A stretch of DNA of 28,456 nucleotides, taken from JBBRMU01 sp038230655. GTDB lineage: Bacteria; Patescibacteriota; Microgenomatia; UBA1406; GWC2-37-13. A program made the position numbers and the translations under genes. Where the stretch lies: assembly GCA_038230655.1 (NCBI GenBank), contig JBBRMU010000012.1, positions 1-28,456 on the forward strand, in the 5' to 3' direction. Shown here piece after piece: positions 8,901 to 16,310 of this stretch; within the stretch, counting starts at the first letter, position 1, and every line of letters begins with the position of its first letter. Under the pieces are notes generated by a model. It did no database searches, was not told the origin of the DNA, and worked only from the letters and a program-made list of their open reading frames with translations.

Positions 8901-9162
8901 CTGCTGGTGAAGGAGTTGGAGCAATCACCGGATGAAATGTACCGTCTGTTGCAAATGTATTCCAGTTCCTGTTACGAATATTCTTAACGGCTTCCTGAGT
9001 TTCTTTCATTAAAGCAACTGCCTGGACTCTCTGATTTTCCTGAGCTTTACCTGAACGTGATGTGTATAAACCAGTTAGTAAGGCAGGTAGCAAAATTGCC
9101 ATGAGACCCATGACAATCAGTAGTTCTAGAATAGCACTTCCAATCTTATTATTCATAATCAT
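5941..9162 (-). CDS. Giant minor pilin fused to an adhesin-like ectodomain (PilY1-like architecture)
   Basis: This 1073-residue protein starts with a prepilin signal: NNKIGSAILELLIVMGLMAI, cleavage expected at G8/S9 and Glu at +5, then a PilV-like region (QRVQAVALMKETQEAVKNIRNRNW). After a beta-rich part come a Pro/Thr linker (~359-394) and a carbohydrate-binding-like jellyroll (~395-558, starting NGSFETGN and ending TAYFDDLLM). A second Pro/Thr linker (~557-594) leads into a beta-rich region to the C terminus with repeated 'AYIAVGG', 'GYLYVFDLS' and 'QFYILDTS' strands, suggestive of a beta-propeller. A DANGDGQPD loop near residue 790 has the spacing of a calcium site, as in PilY1. Several cysteines are present, consistent with secretion. 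It lies between GspH-like and PilW-like pilins, so a tip-adhesin role is likely. The domain calls rest on pattern reading only. Confidence 0.85.
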   Translation of the reverse strand: MIMNNKIGSAILELLIVMGLMAILLPALLTGLYTSRSGKAQENQRVQAVALMKETQEAVKNIRNRNWNTFATDGTFHPVIAPTPSPAVWTLQSGSASVNGFTQTVVISSVSRVVAGNIVTPTPSVTVVDPSTKKVDVTVSWSTPLTTSVTSTMYLTRYQNVTLYSQTTQSDFTGDIQNNVVVTNTSGGEVVLGPNPHAKWCSPTLSSENITLPDGPPVAVAARADSNSTAVPNDVLVAVAPFATSSAKLAYVNVSANQDPPVSTLKGIFSLDPAQYSAPTLVPTPTIIGLDNSFKTNSVKYYTSSTGKLYALLATTKPDREIVAVLVNDNDNSSNSEYQDPVNKIFKYWTFFNTKIYGQPTPTPPSPTYTPIPTYTPVPSYTPVPTFTPMPTPTPLTVVNGSFETGNISPFNTIINSGTGTIVNSPVHAGSNSARVTTTQTAVSGVAGGGSCAGGKRIPVSTNTTYSWSGWINVPSAGNTKFVDARIRVSWYTACTAGSVTGTSDSTLLATKTGVWTQVTGLASSATGTFAEVQLLLRSSQAGTTSTAYFDDLLMSPVAPTVTPQPTLTSSPTPTTPVFTPTPTIIPSPTPLPNDQAPFGYGATALAVQGNTGYLTSGGYLYVFDLSNIDSKSTNNGLDQLGCRILLDGYDCQPGSPGFGQKYNAGQNGATFGPTQQPIHNDCSDGGNIELNADNDVYPIRVTAPNPTPGTFAYIAVGGMTVPELNVVDVSTPPTGATLSNNSCGRGSTAGWSVISNLDFNAANNTEEAANSVFVKSDGTRAYMSSNGGIDANGDGQPDSKQFYILDTSVKNAPKFLLTNPSPTPQFGFYTGGIISPTPSGPIYHNDRLFPRRSMTVLNGARAVLVGKDGLTPTPGVTGPEEYQVLNIDSNTINPNAPTPGSSYEKYPAYCGGVNFDSGFNDLTSVTEADTDTFVYMVANTPDHQLKLIEGGPDVTYSASGTLESATFDAGSNVIFNRLSATINTPSGTSINFQAAVANPVSGSCAGAIFTFLGPAGTSDPADVYSATGGQIYLGSSGSYVNPGRCFRYKAYFYSSDSNTTPILNDVSVNYTP

Positions 9163-9166
9163 GTTT

Positions 9167-9655
9167 CTAATTGACTTGAGTAATTACTCCATATCTGTTA
9201 ATGGTGATTACCTTTTGAGAGTTTATAGTCGTATTTTTTAAAGTCACTGTGTTAGAGCCGTTTACAAAGCCACTTACTTCACCAGTAACTTGTGTAAAAA
9301 TGACTTCTGAGCTAGGAAATGTTATAGAAGAAAATGTTTCATTCGAGTCCAGATTTATTACAAAATTTGTAGGATCAACTGATGAATATGTTCCGTGAAA
9401 TAGAACATAGCTATTACTGGTGAAATGAATTCCATAGTTCGCACTACTTAACCTTCCTTCAGTTTCTCCTTGCATAGCTTTCAGCTGTTGCTGTCTCGCA
9501 TCAGAGACTAGTGTATTTATGGAAGTTGTTAAGTTGGTATTATTCTGTAATGAAGTCAAACTAAGTGTAGCAATACCTGTTAAGATACTCATCATTGCAA
9601 TAACTACAGCTAACTCTATAAATGTAAAGCCCGATTTTGAACCTGAGTATGACAT
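9167..9655 (-). CDS. GspH/FimT-like minor prepilin
   Basis: This 162-residue prepilin has the signal SKSGFTFIELAVVIAMMSIL, cleavage after Gly and Glu at +5. The helix continues into TLVSDARQQQLKAM, a segment typical of FimT/GspH pseudopilins, followed by a beta-strand-rich globular domain. It is the first pilin gene of the operon, 44 nt downstream of pilC and 4 nt upstream of the giant pilin-adhesin. Minor pilins of this class prime fibre assembly. The short spacing points to cotranscription. The ATG start gives a leader of eight residues before the cleavage glycine. Confidence 0.85.
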   Translation of the reverse strand: MSYSGSKSGFTFIELAVVIAMMSILTGIATLSLTSLQNNTNLTTSINTLVSDARQQQLKAMQGETEGRLSSANYGIHFTSNSYVLFHGTYSSVDPTNFVINLDSNETFSSITFPSSEVIFTQVTGEVSGFVNGSNTVTLKNTTINSQKVITINRYGVITQVN

Positions 9656-9699
9656 ACATTAATAGTAGCAAAAAACCAGGATTACAACAATAAAGAAGA

Positions 9700-10755
9700 T
9701 CAGTGTTTTCCACCGACTGACCCAATGAGACCATAAATTGGAGCAATTATTGACATCATCATTCCTCCAACCATCAGTCCAACCATTACCAGCATAATAG
9801 GCTCGATCAAGGCTGTAACCGCTTGAAGAGAACGGGCAACTTCATAATCCATAAACTCAGAAATTTCCTGCATTGATTTATCGAGTGAGCCTGTCTTTTC
9901 TCCAGCCTCAATAATTTTTATCATTATATTAGGAATAAGGCCTTTTGCCTCTTTTAAACCTTCAGAAAATCGTTTTCCGGCAATGACTTTTTCGCGTGCA
10001 TTTTTCATAATTTTAACTATTTCCTTTTTCTTAACAGTCTCTTGTGCAAACTCTAGAGCAGTTGAAATCGGGATTCCGGCATTTAGTAGGAGATACAAGC
10101 TTCGAGAAAAACGCGCTAAATCTATCTCCCGTGCCAAGTCGCTAATTACAGGGATGGAGAAGAATACATTTAGAATCGCCTGTCTTCTAGTTTTGAAGAG
10201 AAACCCTAGTGTGAAGAATAATGCAACAAATCCCATGATTAGCGGTATTGTATTATGAAGTATCAAATTAGATGACCAGATGAGGATTTTTGTCGGAAGT
10301 GGCAAATCCATTTTTAAACGTAAAAAAACAGTCGAAATTCTCGGGACAACCACTACTAAAATAACAAGTAATACACCTACAAATACAATCGAGATAATAA
10401 TCGGATAGATTAGTGCAGACTTGATACTGTCACCAAACTCCATCTCCTTTTTAATATTTACTTTCAAATCTTTCAGAGCGACATCCAGCGTGCCTGCTTC
10501 TTCCGAAGCCTTTAGAATATTTAGAGTAACTTTATCAAAGATATTGGGAAACTGAGCAAAGGATGCGTAAACATGTTTACCTTGAACTAAATCAGCTCGA
10601 AGTGCCTGAAGTACTTTTTTTTGGTTGCCTTTGGCGTCTTCAAGTAATGAATCCACAACCTCAAGAATAGAGATGCCTGCAGAAAGCATTGTTGAGAAGT
10701 TGCTCACCAGAACCATTTTTTCCTTTGCTGATAGTGATATTTGTTGTGTTTGCAT
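9700..10755 (-). CDS. pilC: Type IV pilus inner-membrane platform protein PilC (GspF family)
   Basis: This 351-residue protein has two T2SSF domains. Each is a helical bundle followed by hydrophobic helices: segments at ~114-140 and ~165-192, then one at ~320-345 ending VGGMMMSIIAPIYGLIGSVGGKH. Typical motifs are FSTMLSAGISILEVVDSL at the start of repeat 1 and RSLYLLLNAGIPISTALEFA at the start of repeat 2. PilC is the polytopic platform on which the PilB ATPase works to move pilins out of the membrane. The protein is shorter than the ~400 residues of proteobacterial PilC, lacking the N-terminal extension. Its ATG overlaps the pilB stop by 1 nt (TAATG), so the two are translationally coupled. 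Confidence 0.95.
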   Translation of the reverse strand: MQTQQISLSAKEKMVLVSNFSTMLSAGISILEVVDSLLEDAKGNQKKVLQALRADLVQGKHVYASFAQFPNIFDKVTLNILKASEEAGTLDVALKDLKVNIKKEMEFGDSIKSALIYPIIISIVFVGVLLVILVVVVPRISTVFLRLKMDLPLPTKILIWSSNLILHNTIPLIMGFVALFFTLGFLFKTRRQAILNVFFSIPVISDLAREIDLARFSRSLYLLLNAGIPISTALEFAQETVKKKEIVKIMKNAREKVIAGKRFSEGLKEAKGLIPNIMIKIIEAGEKTGSLDKSMQEISEFMDYEVARSLQAVTALIEPIMLVMVGLMVGGMMMSIIAPIYGLIGSVGGKH

Positions 10756-12434
10756 TATGACTCAACTTTTGTGACACGAAGTACTTCTTCAATTGTCGTG
10801 ACACCTCTTATAACCTTATCTAATCCATCTTCAAGCAATGTGATCATACCGTCTTCAACTGCCGCCTTACCGATAATATCCGACTCTTCTTTCTCAAGAA
10901 TAAGTTTTTTTACTTTGGCTGTGACTTCAAGAACTTCAAACAGCCCAATCCGTCCTGCATATCCTGTGAAGTGACAAACTTTACATCCCATCCCTTTATA
11001 AATTCTCAGCTCCTGTTTATCACTGAAATGCTTTTGGATCATCTCTGCCGAAATATTCTGAAGTAACGTTTCTCTTGTAATTGTATAGGAAGCTTTACAC
11101 ATATCGCAAATCTTACGAATAAGCCTCTGAGCAATAATGACATTTACAGTTGAAGCGACTAAGAAAGGTTCAATCTTCATGTCTATAAGACGTGGTAGCG
11201 TTGTTGCAGCATCGTTTGTGTGCAAGGTAGAGAGTACTAAATGCCCTGTTAATGCTGCGTTTATAGCTATCCCTGCTGTTTCATTATCTCGGATCTCTCC
11301 AACGAAGACAATATTTGGATCCTGCCTAAGAATAGAACGAAGTCCATTTGCAAAAGTTAGACCAGTTTTTACATTAACCTGTATCTGATTTACTCCTTTT
11401 AAACGATACTCTACAGGGTCTTCGACAGTTGTAATATTTTTTTCTCTGATATTCAAAATTTTTAGGATTGAGTAAATGGACGTTGATTTTCCTGAACCTG
11501 TTGGTCCAGTAGACAATACCATACCAAAACTCCTGCTAAAGGCCTTTGTAACTACGGCAAGATCTTTCTGACTCATACCCAGATCTAAAAGAGAAAACTG
11601 TTTTGCATGAGTAGAGAGTAGTCTCAGAACAACTTTTTCTCCTTCAACAATTGGTAAAATTGAGACACGGATATCAAGGTTTTCATCTTCAAGTTTAATG
11701 CGCATTTTTCCATCCTGAGCAGTTAAGTGTTCGTCAGTTCTCAGTCTCGCAAGTACCTTAATCCGTGTTATTACTTGATCATGGAGATTTTTAGGCAAAA
11801 CTAAAACATCATGCAGTACACCATCAATTCTAAAACGGACTAGCGAACTTTTTTCCTGAGGCTCAATGTGAATATCTGAAGTTTTATCTTGATTTGCATA
11901 TTTGATGATAAGATCAACGATGCGTTCAACTGGAGCATCAACTAAGGAAGTATTACTCTTTGAGGTAACTTCCCTTAGAAGCGTATCCATTGTCTTTTGC
12001 AGATCTTTTCTATAGATATATAGAGTATTGTAGATATCCCTGTCAGTTGAAAGATAAGGTATAATTTTACTTCCCGTTTTTTTCTGTAGTAATTCGATCA
12101 AGAGCGTATTGGTGGGGTTTGCCATCGCGAGTTTAATTCCTTCAGGCACTTTTTCAAAAGCTATTACTTTCTGCTTTCTAGCAATTCTTTCTGGGACAGT
12201 GTTAAATACATTATTATCGATGGCAATCCTGGAAAGCGAGACAAAGGGAATCTTTAGAAAATCCCCAATTAGCAGGCCTAATTTTTCATCAGTAATGACA
12301 TTTTTCTCTACAAGAGCATCTTCTAATGAGACCTCGGCGTTCTTTGCGTATAGTTCAATATCAGCAAACTTCTTTTCGTTTATAAGGCCAGCAGTGACAA
12401 TTAGTTTTTTTAAATCTTCAAGTGGAATAACCAT
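10755..12434 (-). CDS. pilB: Type IV pilus assembly ATPase PilB (GspE family)
   Basis: This 559-residue protein is the hexameric extension motor. An N-terminal MshEN-like domain (~1-150) includes 'GLLIGDFLKIPFVSL' and 'GIKLAMANPTN'. The N2 domain has 'ANQDKTSDIHIEP'. The motor has Walker A GPTGSGKS at 310-317, an Asp box (VEDPVEYRL), the Walker B region VFVGEIRDNETA near 380 and a His box (TGHLVLSTLHTNDA). Two CxxC pairs, C443/C446 and C484/C487, form the tetracysteine zinc site typical of PilB/GspE and absent from PilT. In some homologues MshEN domains bind c-di-GMP; whether this one does cannot be read here. No pilT-like retraction ATPase is present in the window. Confidence 0.96.
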   Translation of the reverse strand: MVIPLEDLKKLIVTAGLINEKKFADIELYAKNAEVSLEDALVEKNVITDEKLGLLIGDFLKIPFVSLSRIAIDNNVFNTVPERIARKQKVIAFEKVPEGIKLAMANPTNTLLIELLQKKTGSKIIPYLSTDRDIYNTLYIYRKDLQKTMDTLLREVTSKSNTSLVDAPVERIVDLIIKYANQDKTSDIHIEPQEKSSLVRFRIDGVLHDVLVLPKNLHDQVITRIKVLARLRTDEHLTAQDGKMRIKLEDENLDIRVSILPIVEGEKVVLRLLSTHAKQFSLLDLGMSQKDLAVVTKAFSRSFGMVLSTGPTGSGKSTSIYSILKILNIREKNITTVEDPVEYRLKGVNQIQVNVKTGLTFANGLRSILRQDPNIVFVGEIRDNETAGIAINAALTGHLVLSTLHTNDAATTLPRLIDMKIEPFLVASTVNVIIAQRLIRKICDMCKASYTITRETLLQNISAEMIQKHFSDKQELRIYKGMGCKVCHFTGYAGRIGLFEVLEVTAKVKKLILEKEESDIIGKAAVEDGMITLLEDGLDKVIRGVTTIEEVLRVTKVES

Positions 12435-12437
12435 GGA

Positions 12438-12803
12438 TTAATGAGGGAGATGTAAATTTATTTTTTCTTTTAAATTTTCTACATCGTGAAAGCTTTTATT
12501 TATATAATCAACGGCTCCAAGTTGTTGGGCTTTTTTAATGTCTTCTTCATCTCCAAGTGTCGAAAAAATGATGATTGGTATTTTCCTAAGTTCGTCTCTT
12601 TGGGCGGCAATTTGCAAAACCTCAAATCCATCAACGTTTGGCATAATTAAGTCTAGCAATACTATGTTCGGTTTTGTTGTGATCATTTTTATTAAACCCT
12701 CTTTACCTTCTGAAGCTACCTCCACTTCATAACCTGCCTCTATAAGTTTTGAGGAGTAAAATGTCTGAAAAAACTGATCGTCTTCAATTAGTAAAACTTT
12801 CAT
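12438..12803 (-). CDS. Single-domain response regulator in the pilus operon
   Basis: This 121-residue REC-only protein has D8-D9 (IEDDQF), phosphoacceptor D51 (LLDLIMPN), S81 at the Thr/Ser switch position and K103. It resembles PilG/PilH/CheY-like regulators, with no output domain. It sits 3 nt downstream of the HPt gene and 3 nt upstream of pilB, so it is very likely cotranscribed with both. The likely role is to relay a phosphosignal to pilus assembly, perhaps through PilB. That is inferred from the operon only. It shares its design with the REC protein at 2836-3201. Confidence 0.92.
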   Translation of the reverse strand: MKVLLIEDDQFFQTFYSSKLIEAGYEVEVASEGKEGLIKMITTKPNIVLLDLIMPNVDGFEVLQIAAQRDELRKIPIIIFSTLGDEEDIKKAQQLGAVDYINKSFHDVENLKEKINLHLPH

Positions 12804-12806
12804 ACT

Positions 12807-13193
12807 TTAATTAAATTTAACACCACTTATTTTTTGTAACTCTTCTGTTTCAGAAGTTAAGTTTCTTTCAATCTCAGAGGTTTTTATGCTCTCTAACGAA
12901 TCATATATTTTTTGGAAAGTTTCTGCAAGAGCGTGAATAAGCTGCTCCGATAAGATGAGTTCGCTATCTTTAACCTTACGAAATATAAACTCAATTTCTT
13001 TGCAAAGTAACCCGGTACTTTCATAGCCCATAACAAGGCTTTGACTTTTCAGTGAGTGAGCACTTCTATGTAAAATTTCAATTTTCTCAGAGGAAGGAGT
13101 TGTTGTATAAGCTGCAAGATTATCTTGGAGGGCTTTAACATATTCAAAAGCAGTTTTTATGTAAAGTTGTTTATACTGGGATAGGTCTGTCAT
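12807..13193 (-). CDS. Histidine phosphotransfer (HPt) protein
   Basis: This 128-residue, largely helical protein carries an HPt signature, ILHRSAHSLKSQSLVMGY. H46 (AHSLKS) is the expected phosphorylated histidine, followed by the conserved Lys and a small/Gly turn. It has no membrane segment or kinase ATPase domain. It is the first gene of the pilus operon, directly before the response regulator, so the pair could form the last steps of a phosphorelay. The upstream hybrid kinase is not in the window. A promoter with its -10 box 9 nt before the ATG supports this start. Alternative: a CheA P1-like domain fragment, but the length fits a stand-alone HPt. Confidence 0.82.
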   Translation of the reverse strand: MTDLSQYKQLYIKTAFEYVKALQDNLAAYTTTPSSEKIEILHRSAHSLKSQSLVMGYESTGLLCKEIEFIFRKVKDSELILSEQLIHALAETFQKIYDSLESIKTSEIERNLTSETEELQKISGVKFN

Positions 13194-13202
13194 GATACTA
13201 TG

Positions 13203-13231
13203 ATATTACTATAGGCAAATATGAATATCAA
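13203..13231 (-). promoter_or_regulatory. Promoter of the pilus operon
   Basis: On the minus strand, TTGATA (13226-13231) is separated by exactly 17 nt from TAATAT (13203-13208), and the HPt ATG begins 9 nt after the -10 box. The mRNA would have almost no leader. The element overlaps the divergent promoter of the SGNH hydrolase gene. Confidence 0.6.
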
Positions 13232-13241
13232 GTAATATAAT
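13212..13241 (+). promoter_or_regulatory. Promoter of the SGNH hydrolase gene
   Basis: Consensus TATAAT (13236-13241) lies 6 nt before the ATG, with a 4/6 -35 match TAGGCA (13212-13217) at 18 nt. Transcription would start at or near the A of the start codon. There is no room for a Shine-Dalgarno sequence. Confidence 0.5.
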
Positions 13242-13247
13242 ATATAA

Positions 13248-14018
13248 ATGCTAAAATTAATCATCATTTTACTTATTGTAATCATCAGTTTCCTTATTTT
13301 CCTTATATTGGAAGCGAAAATTTCGATGCTGGGAAAAAAAGAAAAATTTACCAACCCTGAAAGAACTCAAGTAGAATATGGCAATTCAGGGGAAAAGATA
13401 AAATTCGTTATCATGGGTGATAGCACCGGAGCAGGACAAGGAGCTAACTATGAGAAAGGAATTGCAGTAAGTTCTGCAGTTTATCTTTCAAAAAACCGGC
13501 ATGTAACTTTAACAAATATTTCTATATCTGGAGCTAAAGTTAAAGATGTATTCACAGAGCAGTTAAAAGTTGCTATAACATTAAAACCAGATATAGTTCT
13601 CATTGCGGTCGGAGCCAATGACGTGACCCATTTAACTCCTTTATCAAAAATAAAAACAGATTTACATACCCTAATTTCCGAGTTAATCAGCAGTAATTGT
13701 GAAGTTAAAATAATTTTAACTGCTTCACCTGATATGGGGGCGCCTCCAAGAATCCTCCAACCACTTAGATTTCTTTCTGGTATTCAGACTCTAAGAGTAA
13801 ATGCAGTATTTTATGATGAGGTTAAAAAGCTCAACCTAACTCTCGCACCTATCCAGAAAGAAACAGGAAATGATTTTAGAAATAATCCGAGTCTTTTTGC
13901 CTCAGATAGATTCCATCCGAATGAAAAAGGCTACAGTAAATGGAACAAAGTGATTCAACATGCTTTAGATGAAGCTATTAAAACTCAAACAACTCATTGC
14001 CAAAAAAAAAGCTCCTAA
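13248..14018 (+). CDS. Membrane-anchored SGNH/GDSL hydrolase
   Basis: This 256-residue protein has an uncleaved-looking N-terminal hydrophobic anchor (~3-22) followed by an SGNH esterase domain. Block I is MGDSTGAGQG with catalytic S59. Block II Gly is G95 (ISISGAKV). Block III is GANDVTHL with N124. Block V is SDRFHPNEKGY with D220 and H223 of the triad. Relatives are TesA-like lysophospholipases and deacetylases of cell-surface glycans. Anchoring at the outer face suggests an envelope lipid or polysaccharide ester as substrate, but the substrate cannot be read from sequence. It diverges from the pilus operon and converges on pnp. Its last codons overlap the pnp terminator. Confidence 0.88.
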   Translation: MLKLIIILLIVIISFLIFLILEAKISMLGKKEKFTNPERTQVEYGNSGEKIKFVIMGDSTGAGQGANYEKGIAVSSAVYLSKNRHVTLTNISISGAKVKDVFTEQLKVAITLKPDIVLIAVGANDVTHLTPLSKIKTDLHTLISELISSNCEVKIILTASPDMGAPPRILQPLRFLSGIQTLRVNAVFYDEVKKLNLTLAPIQKETGNDFRNNPSLFASDRFHPNEKGYSKWNKVIQHALDEAIKTQTTHCQKKSS

Positions 14019-14037
14019 GACTTGCGCTTTAAGAGCT
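14002..14037 (-). terminator. Rho-independent terminator of pnp, overlapping the SGNH hydrolase 3' end
   Basis: On the minus strand, an imperfect stem of about 10 bp starts AGCTCTTAAAG and pairs with CTTAGGAGCT around a short loop. It is followed by nine Ts (complement of A at 14002-14010). It starts about 15 nt after the pnp stop and covers the last five codons and stop of the convergent hydrolase gene. Confidence 0.8.
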
Positions 14038-14051
14038 AGATAGAATGAAAA

Positions 14052-16196
14052 TTAAGCTTTACGATCTTCGGGAGGAGACTCCTTAGTTTTTTCGTCACCG
14101 AGCATCTTTAAGTTAATTCTTCCCATATTATCTATTTGGAGTACTTCAACTTTTACCTTCTGGCCAAGCTTCACAATATCATTTGGATCCTTAACAAATC
14201 CTGTCGACATCTTTGAGACGTGTACCATACCTTCTTTACCAGGTAATATTTCTACAAAAGCTCCAAATGGTAGAATTCTCATAACTTCTCCTTCAAACTG
14301 TTCACCTGCTTCAACTTCACGAGTAATATTTCTGATGTGTTCAGCTGCAGCTTCGACTTTCTCACGATTAATTCCAGTAATGGTAACTTTTCCATCATCA
14401 CCGACATTAATCTCAGTCTCAGTTCGTGCGATTAAGTTACGAATGTTCTTTCCTCCAGGGCCGATAATTTCACCTATTTTTTCCTGTGGAGGCGAAAGAA
14501 CAATAACTTTTGGTGCATACTCAGAGATCTCTTTATTTGGTTTGTCAATGACTTTTGTCATCGCAGCTAAAATCTCAAGACGGGCTTTTTTAGCCTGAGA
14601 AAAAGTCTCTTTGATCATTTTTGAGGTTAAACCCTGATTTTTGACATCTAACTGAATAGCGGTTACACCTTCTGTAGTCCCTGCAATTTTAAAGTCCATC
14701 TCACCTGAGAAATCTTCAAGACCAATAATATCGGTTAAAATTGCATAGTCTGTATCACTTGTACCAACAATTCCCATAGCAATTCCTGCTACAGCAGCCT
14801 TAATTGGAACACCGGCATCCATAAGAGCAAGAGATGAGCCTGAAATTGAACCCATCGAGGACGATCCATTCTCTGCTAAAATTTCGGAAACAACACGTAT
14901 GGCATATGGGAACTGTTCAACATCTGGTAAAACTGGTTCAATGCCTTTTTCTGCTAACGCACCGTGACCAATTGCTCGGCGACTCGGTGTACCCATCCGG
15001 CCAACATCTCCGTAGGAGTAAGGGCCATCAGAGTAATGATGAATATATCTTTTTGCCTCTTTTCCTTCTGGACCTTCAATTAATTGTTCAAGAGTTGTAG
15101 ACCCTAATGTAACTATTGAAAGAATCTGCGTTTGACCTCTCTGAAAAATTGCTGAACCATGAGTTCTTGGAAGAATATCGTGCTCAATATATAGTTCACG
15201 AACCTCATCAAACTTCCGTCCATCAGGTCTTTTCTTCTTCTTAAGTATGTTGTCTTTAATATTTTTATAGTTAAACTTGGTTATAGCCGCAGAAATAACT
15301 TTCTTGTCGTATTTTTCAGGATACTTACCTTCCATATCTTCATAGATCGAGTTTGTTACTTCAGCAATTATTTCATTACCTGTACCTTTGTGATTAGCCT
15401 GGTCTTCGATGGCTTGATCTAGCTGTTTAGCGTATTTTTCCTTAATAATCTGCATAACTTGCTCATATTCATCCTCTACAGGTACCAAATCTTTCTTTTT
15501 ACCGATCTCTTTTCTAAACTGCTCAATAAACCCAATGACTTTTTTATTTTCTACCTTGGCCATCTCAATACCTTCTTGGATAATCGCATCATCAATAATC
15601 ACCGCTTCCGTTTCAATCATTAAGACTTTATCAACTGTTGAAGAAACAACTAAGTCGAGTTGAGAAAACTGCTGTTCTTTTTCATCTGGATTAATGGCTA
15701 AATCTCCCTTTTTGGTGTCGTCCTGTTTAATATAGCCAACTCTTGTTGTGCTTATCGGGCCATTCCAAGGGATACTTGAGACGTGGAGTGCTGCAGAGGT
15801 TGCGATTGCGGCTAGTACATCTGGTGAGTTGTCACCGTCAACTGATAGTAAAGTAATAACAACCTGAACCTGTTTCTTATAGGTTTTTGGGAATAGTGGT
15901 CTAATAGATCTATCGATCAATCTTCCCGTTAAAACTGCTTCATCTGATGGTCTGCCTTCTCTTTTGACCCATCTAGAACCCTTAATAAGCCCTCCTGCGT
16001 AGAGTTTTTCGACATACTCAACAGACAGTGGGAAGTAATCTATATTTGGGTTTTCTGCGCCAACTCCAACAGTCACTAAAACTGCAGTATCTCCTAATGT
16101 TGCAAAAACGGATGTATCTACAGCCTGTGCTAACTTCCCAAATTGAAGAGTTAATTTGTGTCCATTTAACTCAGTGGATTTTTCGACGATTTTCAT
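14052..16196 (-). CDS. pnp: Polyribonucleotide nucleotidyltransferase (PNPase)
   Basis: This 714-residue 3'-5' phosphorolytic exoribonuclease is close to the family length (E. coli 711). The order is: first RNase PH domain (~10-145, with GGLIKGSRWVKREGRPSD); linking alpha-helical domain (~240-315); second RNase PH domain (~320-545, with RTHGSAIFQRGQTQ and MDFKIAGTTEGVTAIQLD, the latter containing the acidic catalytic residues); KH domain (~560-615, GEIIGPGGKNIRN); and S1 domain (~625-700, FEGEVMRILPFGAFVEILPG). It lies downstream of rpsO on the same strand, the widely conserved rpsO-pnp order, with a structured 113-nt element between. A TATAAT 35 nt before the ATG may give pnp its own promoter. 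Confidence 0.98.
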   Translation of the reverse strand: MKIVEKSTELNGHKLTLQFGKLAQAVDTSVFATLGDTAVLVTVGVGAENPNIDYFPLSVEYVEKLYAGGLIKGSRWVKREGRPSDEAVLTGRLIDRSIRPLFPKTYKKQVQVVITLLSVDGDNSPDVLAAIATSAALHVSSIPWNGPISTTRVGYIKQDDTKKGDLAINPDEKEQQFSQLDLVVSSTVDKVLMIETEAVIIDDAIIQEGIEMAKVENKKVIGFIEQFRKEIGKKKDLVPVEDEYEQVMQIIKEKYAKQLDQAIEDQANHKGTGNEIIAEVTNSIYEDMEGKYPEKYDKKVISAAITKFNYKNIKDNILKKKKRPDGRKFDEVRELYIEHDILPRTHGSAIFQRGQTQILSIVTLGSTTLEQLIEGPEGKEAKRYIHHYSDGPYSYGDVGRMGTPSRRAIGHGALAEKGIEPVLPDVEQFPYAIRVVSEILAENGSSSMGSISGSSLALMDAGVPIKAAVAGIAMGIVGTSDTDYAILTDIIGLEDFSGEMDFKIAGTTEGVTAIQLDVKNQGLTSKMIKETFSQAKKARLEILAAMTKVIDKPNKEISEYAPKVIVLSPPQEKIGEIIGPGGKNIRNLIARTETEINVGDDGKVTITGINREKVEAAAEHIRNITREVEAGEQFEGEVMRILPFGAFVEILPGKEGMVHVSKMSTGFVKDPNDIVKLGQKVKVEVLQIDNMGRINLKMLGDEKTKESPPEDRKA

Positions 16197-16230
16197 AATA
16201 AATTAAAAAATGTAAATAGTTAAGTTATAA

Positions 16231-16236
16231 ATTATA
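16231..16236 (-). promoter_or_regulatory. Candidate -10 box of a pnp promoter
   Basis: A consensus TATAAT on the minus strand lies 34 nt before the pnp ATG. The -35 region at 17 nt spacing is only an A-run, so strength is doubtful. An AAGGAG motif lies upstream of this box, too far from the ATG to act as a ribosome binding site. Confidence 0.35.
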
Positions 16237-16310
16237 ATACAGTACTCCTTAGGTTTTTTCAGATATAACTATATGTTGTGATCTGAAGGTTTAATTGATG
16301 TAGGTAAAAT

